From Nitrospirota bacterium (GTDB lineage: Bacteria; Nitrospirota; Nitrospiria; Nitrospirales; UBA8639), in assembly GCA_029865515.1 (NCBI GenBank), contig JAOUGQ010000028.1:1-17879 (forward strand): a stretch of 17,879 nucleotides of DNA, read 5' to 3'. The notes under the pieces were generated by a model. That model searched no databases and was not told the origin of the DNA. It worked only from the letters and a program-made list of their open reading frames with translations. This document shows, piece by piece, positions 15,737 to 17,879 of the stretch (the stretch's first letter is position 1; each line of letters starts with the position of its first letter). A program made the translations under genes and the position numbers.

Positions 15737-15853
15737 CTATTTGCCCATTGGCTTTTTGGCCGGATTGGGCTGTGGTTTGGCTGGACTCGGAGCAGCCGCA
15801 GGTTTCCCGATTGGCATGCCTTTTTTGGGGTCTTTTGGATTAGATTGGTTCAC
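15737..15853 (-). CDS. 38-residue Lys/Pro/Ala-rich small protein
   Basis: A short gene on the minus strand from GTG 15853 to TAG 15737. AGGAGG (15866-15861) inside AAAGGAGGTG lies 7 nt before the GTG, the strongest ribosome binding site in the window. The product begins MNQSNPKDPKKGMPIGK and continues as Pro-Ala-Lys-rich sequence ending PAKKPMGK; a KKGMPIGK-like and a KKPMGK-like element recur at its two ends. It is basic, without hydrophobic segments or signal peptide, and probably disordered and cytosolic. It has its own apparent sigma-54-type promoter and a strong terminator, so it looks like a real, highly translated gene rather than chance. No family recognised. The hydrophobic glycine-rich frame on the opposite strand is its antisense shadow. 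Confidence 0.75.
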   Translation of the reverse strand: MNQSNPKDPKKGMPIGKPAAAPSPAKPQPNPAKKPMGK

Positions 15854-15876
15854 AGAAGCACCTCCTTTAAGGTTAG

Positions 15877-15895
15877 GTAAGCCATCATGGCTTAC
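15877..15895. promoter_or_regulatory. perfect 19-bp palindrome in the leader of the small gene
   Basis: GTAAGCCAT-C-ATGGCTTAC is a perfect inverted repeat of two 9-bp arms with a single central base. With the promoter proposed at 15912-15928 the minus-strand transcript would start near 15901, so the palindrome would occupy about +7 to +25, just before the ribosome binding site. It could be a DNA operator or, as RNA, a 5' hairpin (7-bp stem, 5-nt loop) that stabilises the mRNA. Confidence 0.6.
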
Positions 15896-15911
15896 TACTC
15901 AAAGAAGTCTC

Positions 15912-15928
15912 AGCAAAGGTAATGCCAG
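15912..15928 (-). promoter_or_regulatory. predicted sigma-54 (RpoN) promoter driving the small gene leftward
   Basis: On the minus strand the sequence CTGGCATTACCTTTGCT matches the -24/-12 consensus (YTGGCACG-N4-TTGCW): TGGCA, then TTGCT, with exactly 10 nt between the GG and GC dinucleotides. The predicted start is near 15901, about 48 nt before the GTG of the small gene. Promoter motifs are short, so confidence rests on the match, the spacing and the position ahead of a gene with strong translation signals. Confidence 0.6.
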
Positions 15929-15972
15929 TTTTAAAACAGTGTATGAAGGGGAATTCCTGGCTTTTTGGGTGA

Positions 15973-16045
15973 GACAATGGTGAAATTCATCGAAAAATTG
16001 TCATGAGAAGAGACATCCTGTCCAATGAAAGAAAACTTGTCCAAT
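15973..16045. promoter_or_regulatory. cluster of TTGTC/GACAA boxes upstream of the sigma-54-like promoter (possible activator sites)
   Basis: GACAAT (15973-15978) and ATTGTC (15997-16002) form an inverted repeat. TGTCATGA (15999), TGTCCAAT (16019-16026) and TGTCCAAT (16038-16045) recur at 19-20 bp intervals, about two helical turns. They lie about 70-145 bp upstream of the predicted transcription start, the usual location for sigma-54 enhancer-binding protein sites. The function is inference. Confidence 0.4.
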
Positions 16046-16249
16046 CTTCTTTATCATTCTGGATAGGCCGGGCGACTTCCTTTTTATCTTTCCCAGCGGT
16101 TGGTTGAAAACTCACAAGTAACGTTTGGTGGGACAACAGAGGGCTGAATTCTGCCATCCGTCAATCTGTCCTGATGCTGTTTAAACACTCCGTCCGTCTA
16201 ACCAGAGACAGGTATGAGCAGTGAATGAGAGGCGGGTATCCGGGATCCT
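16046..16249. other. no gene seen between the activator-like repeats and the YkgJ gene
   Basis: This is the downstream side of the minus-strand YkgJ gene. No clear terminator hairpin, RNA gene or short coding region with a ribosome binding site was recognised in it. Confidence 0.5.
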
Positions 16250-17029
16250 TCAGGGTGATTGGCGCTGTAAGAATTGAGCGGCGGCATTCAAGGCACGGTT
16301 CAATAGTTCCGTCCCGGCCCAGGTTCGGGTGTTCCGGCTTTCCCAAGTCTTGGCCCAGTCCAATGCGAAGGGGAGGGGAATCAAGCGTATGGGCCCCTGG
16401 AAGCAATCCGCCCAGAGTGTGCTCAGGACCGTGCCGATTCGAAACGGGGCGGGAATCAGGTTGACGGGATTCCGTATCAAGTCCTGGCAAAGTTCCGCCG
16501 GGGAAGTGACCAACAATTCCCGGCAGGCCGAGGGCCGTTGCTTATAGATGGAGCAGACTTCGTCTTCCAGGAACGGACAGGGCATCCGAAGGGCGTAGTA
16601 GGCGCGATTGATGGGTTCCAGTTCGTCATCGGTCACTTGATCTTCGGAGAAAGCCAATCGGTGTAATCCTTCTTCTATTCCGGCTTCACGCAGGGTTTTT
16701 TGAGCAGACTGAAACCGTTCAAGCAAAGGCTCCTTTTTTGTGGAAGGGAGTGCCTCAACGACAGTTCTGAGGGCAAAGGCCTCCGGTGGTGCCACGGGAA
16801 TCATCATGCGGCAGCAGGCAGCACAGCCTTTTTGGCAGGAAATGGTGGCACCGGTTCGAGTGGTGTTGTCGATGGCCAGCTGGTGGGCTTGTTCCCCAAG
16901 AGATCGCATGAGGGGGATAATGTCGGAAATGGGAATCAGGCCCGTGGGGACCGAAACCGACGCCGTCAGATTCCCGGCAGGGGTTTGAATATCAAGATTG
17001 TATGATTCGTGAGGGGTAGAAGCATCCAT
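16250..17029 (-). CDS. YkgJ-family cysteine cluster protein
   Basis: A 259-residue cytosolic protein of the YkgJ/Fe-S cysteine cluster family. The cluster motif is C65-QKG-C69-AA-C72-C73, followed by the family's second half CPFLEDEVCSIYKQRPSACRE with C151, C159 and C169. The family is thought to bind a zinc or iron-sulfur centre; its reaction is not established. The N-terminal 60 residues and the C-terminal 85 (IPAPFRIGTVLSTLWADCF onward) lie outside the shared core. ATG 17029 is the only reasonable start, but no clear ribosome binding site precedes it. It stands alone: divergent from the permease gene on its right and 396 bp upstream of the small gene on the same strand. Confidence 0.88.
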   Translation of the reverse strand: MDASTPHESYNLDIQTPAGNLTASVSVPTGLIPISDIIPLMRSLGEQAHQLAIDNTTRTGATISCQKGCAACCRMMIPVAPPEAFALRTVVEALPSTKKEPLLERFQSAQKTLREAGIEEGLHRLAFSEDQVTDDELEPINRAYYALRMPCPFLEDEVCSIYKQRPSACRELLVTSPAELCQDLIRNPVNLIPAPFRIGTVLSTLWADCFQGPIRLIPLPFALDWAKTWESRNTRTWAGTELLNRALNAAAQFLQRQSP

Positions 17030-17343
17030 GAGAAAAGATTTTAGATGAGCAATTAGCTAAGAGGGTTTCATTGATTGCTGCCATTTTCCAGCCGTGACCT
17101 TCTTCGAAAGTGGGCCGGATATGAATTGTAGAGCAAATCATAGGGTAAGGAAAAGCTGACGGCTTTTGTTTAGCCGGAATGCTAAGGCCATGATTTCCTG
17201 CGTGAAAAAAATTCAATGAACCATGGCATAGTTATCGCATTTGAAGGGTACCGGCGTAAGGGATAGAAGCCCTTATCCCGCAGCTGGTTATTCCCTTAAG
17301 CCAGGAACAAAACCTTCTTGAAGAATGAAATGGAAACACAGGC
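17030..17343. other. 314-bp intergenic region between divergent YkgJ and permease genes
   Basis: Promoters for both neighbours should be here. On the plus strand TGGCA (17224-17228) and TCGCA (17235-17239) resemble a sigma-54 promoter. AAAAGC/GCTTTT (17151-17167) is a small hairpin. TAAGGG (17257-17262) can pair with CCCTTA (17270-17275), or GGGATA (17260-17265) with TATCCC (17274-17279); the two stems exclude each other. No RNA gene family was recognised. Confidence 0.45.
17224..17239 (+). promoter_or_regulatory. weak sigma-54-like promoter before the amino-acid permease
   Basis: TGGCATAGTTATCGCA has the GG and GC dinucleotides 10 nt apart as required. The -24 half is good (TGGCA); the -12 half has TCGCA instead of TTGCA. 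The predicted start, near 17250, leaves a leader of about 94 nt before the ATG at 17344. Confidence 0.3.
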
Positions 17344-17879
17344 ATGTTTAAACTTGGAATGAGCTGTTCTGCATTCAGAACGAAACTCCTATTGAGACAC
17401 GAGCTTTCAGAGGACTCTCAGGATGTGGGGTTAAAACGGGACCTAAGTGTGTGGCATTTAGTTGCGCTCGGAATTGGTGCCATTATTGGTACCGGGGTGT
17501 TTGTCTTAATCGGCACTGCTACGGTCGGCAATCCTCATCGACCAGGTGCGGGGCCAGGTATCATTCTTTCCTTTTTATGTTCGGGGATGGTGTGTGCGTT
17601 GGCTGCACTCTGTTATGCCGAATTTGCTTCCATGATTCCAGTAGCTGGGAGCGCCTATTCTTATACCTACGCGACGCTGGGAGAACTGGTCGCCTGGTTG
17701 GCAGGATGGAATCTGATTTTGGAATATGGCGTGGCGAGTTCGGTTGTGGCCATTGGTTGGTCCGGGTATTTTGTCAATGTCCTTAAATTGGCGGGGCTTG
17801 AACTGCCGGATCTTCTGACCCATCCTCCCGAATCCGGTCATGGTGGCCTGATCAACCTTCCGGCCGTAGTTATCTCTCT
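17344..17879 (+). CDS. cationic amino-acid/APC-family permease (3' end outside window)
   Basis: The first 178 residues of an amino acid-polyamine-organocation transporter, cut by the window edge. After a cytosolic N-terminus (about 1-36, with GLKRDLSVWHLVALG at the start of TM1) comes the substrate-site motif GIGAIIGTGVFVLIG (43-57), the signature of the CAT/YfnA-type subgroup. TM2 (GIILSFLCSGMVCALAALCYAEF) leads into the conserved ASMIPVAGSAYSYTYATLGE loop (95-114), then WLAGWNLILEYGVAS and further hydrophobic segments. ATG 17344 is the first reasonable start; the site before it is weak (GGAAA, then CAGG next to the ATG), and ATG 17359 is an alternative. Divergent from YkgJ. Basic or small neutral amino acids are likely substrates, but specificity cannot be read from this part. 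Confidence 0.9.
   Translation, partial: MFKLGMSCSAFRTKLLLRHELSEDSQDVGLKRDLSVWHLVALGIGAIIGTGVFVLIGTATVGNPHRPGAGPGIILSFLCSGMVCALAALCYAEFASMIPVAGSAYSYTYATLGELVAWLAGWNLILEYGVASSVVAIGWSGYFVNVLKLAGLELPDLLTHPPESGHGGLINLPAVVIS

Noticed and set aside
15717..15983. Plus-strand frame with hydrophobic glycine-rich sequence
   Set aside because: It is the antisense of the 38-codon gene (Pro/Lys/Ala codons read backwards), and it lacks a ribosome binding site.

Overview
This looks like chromosomal DNA of a Gram-negative bacterium. It carries several lipoboxes, periplasmic L,D-transpeptidases and a sigma-54-type promoter. The gene styles (EcsC, YkgJ, M48, AlkP-superfamily plus glycosyltransferase) and moderate-to-high GC would fit Nitrospirota such as Nitrospira, but no marker gene here proves that. 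I saw no rRNA, tRNA, CRISPR array, transposase or integrase.

Layout. Positions 1-4350 are plus-strand genes: the lysine-rich tail of an unidentified protein coupled to ribD, an EcsC-family protein, a small lipoprotein, and a secreted alpha/beta-hydrolase esterase. Positions 4363-6246 are a decayed block. A minus-strand coiled-coil gene with three apparent frameshifts and a plus-strand formylglycine-generating-enzyme-type (FGE) C-terminus with one frameshift meet head to head, and both lack their 5' ends. Positions 6370-7255 hold a small unknown protein overlapping a nucleotidyltransferase-like gene. Positions 7536-10037 are a two-gene unit: an AlkP-superfamily phosphodiesterase-like protein and a family 2 glycosyltransferase. 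Converging on it is a minus-strand M48 metallopeptidase with one apparent frameshift (10161-11040). Then comes a membrane-anchored unknown (11442-12134).

The most interesting part is the minus-strand run 15928 to 12369. It consists of, in order of transcription, a close match to a sigma-54 -24/-12 promoter, a perfect 19-bp palindrome, a strong Shine-Dalgarno, a 38-codon Lys/Pro/Ala-rich gene, and a strong intrinsic terminator. Only about 43 nt later follow a DUF4398-like lipoprotein, two L,D-transpeptidases and a third secreted protein that resembles them but lacks the catalytic motif, all touching or overlapping. Repeated TTGTC/GACAA boxes lie about 70-145 bp upstream of the predicted transcription start, where a sigma-54 activator would bind. 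My inference is an inducible envelope-remodelling operon in which the small gene and a leaky terminator may set expression of the transpeptidases.

Upstream of that is a YkgJ-type cysteine-cluster gene (minus strand). The window ends inside a cationic amino-acid permease gene (plus strand), which itself has a weaker sigma-54-like motif in front of it.
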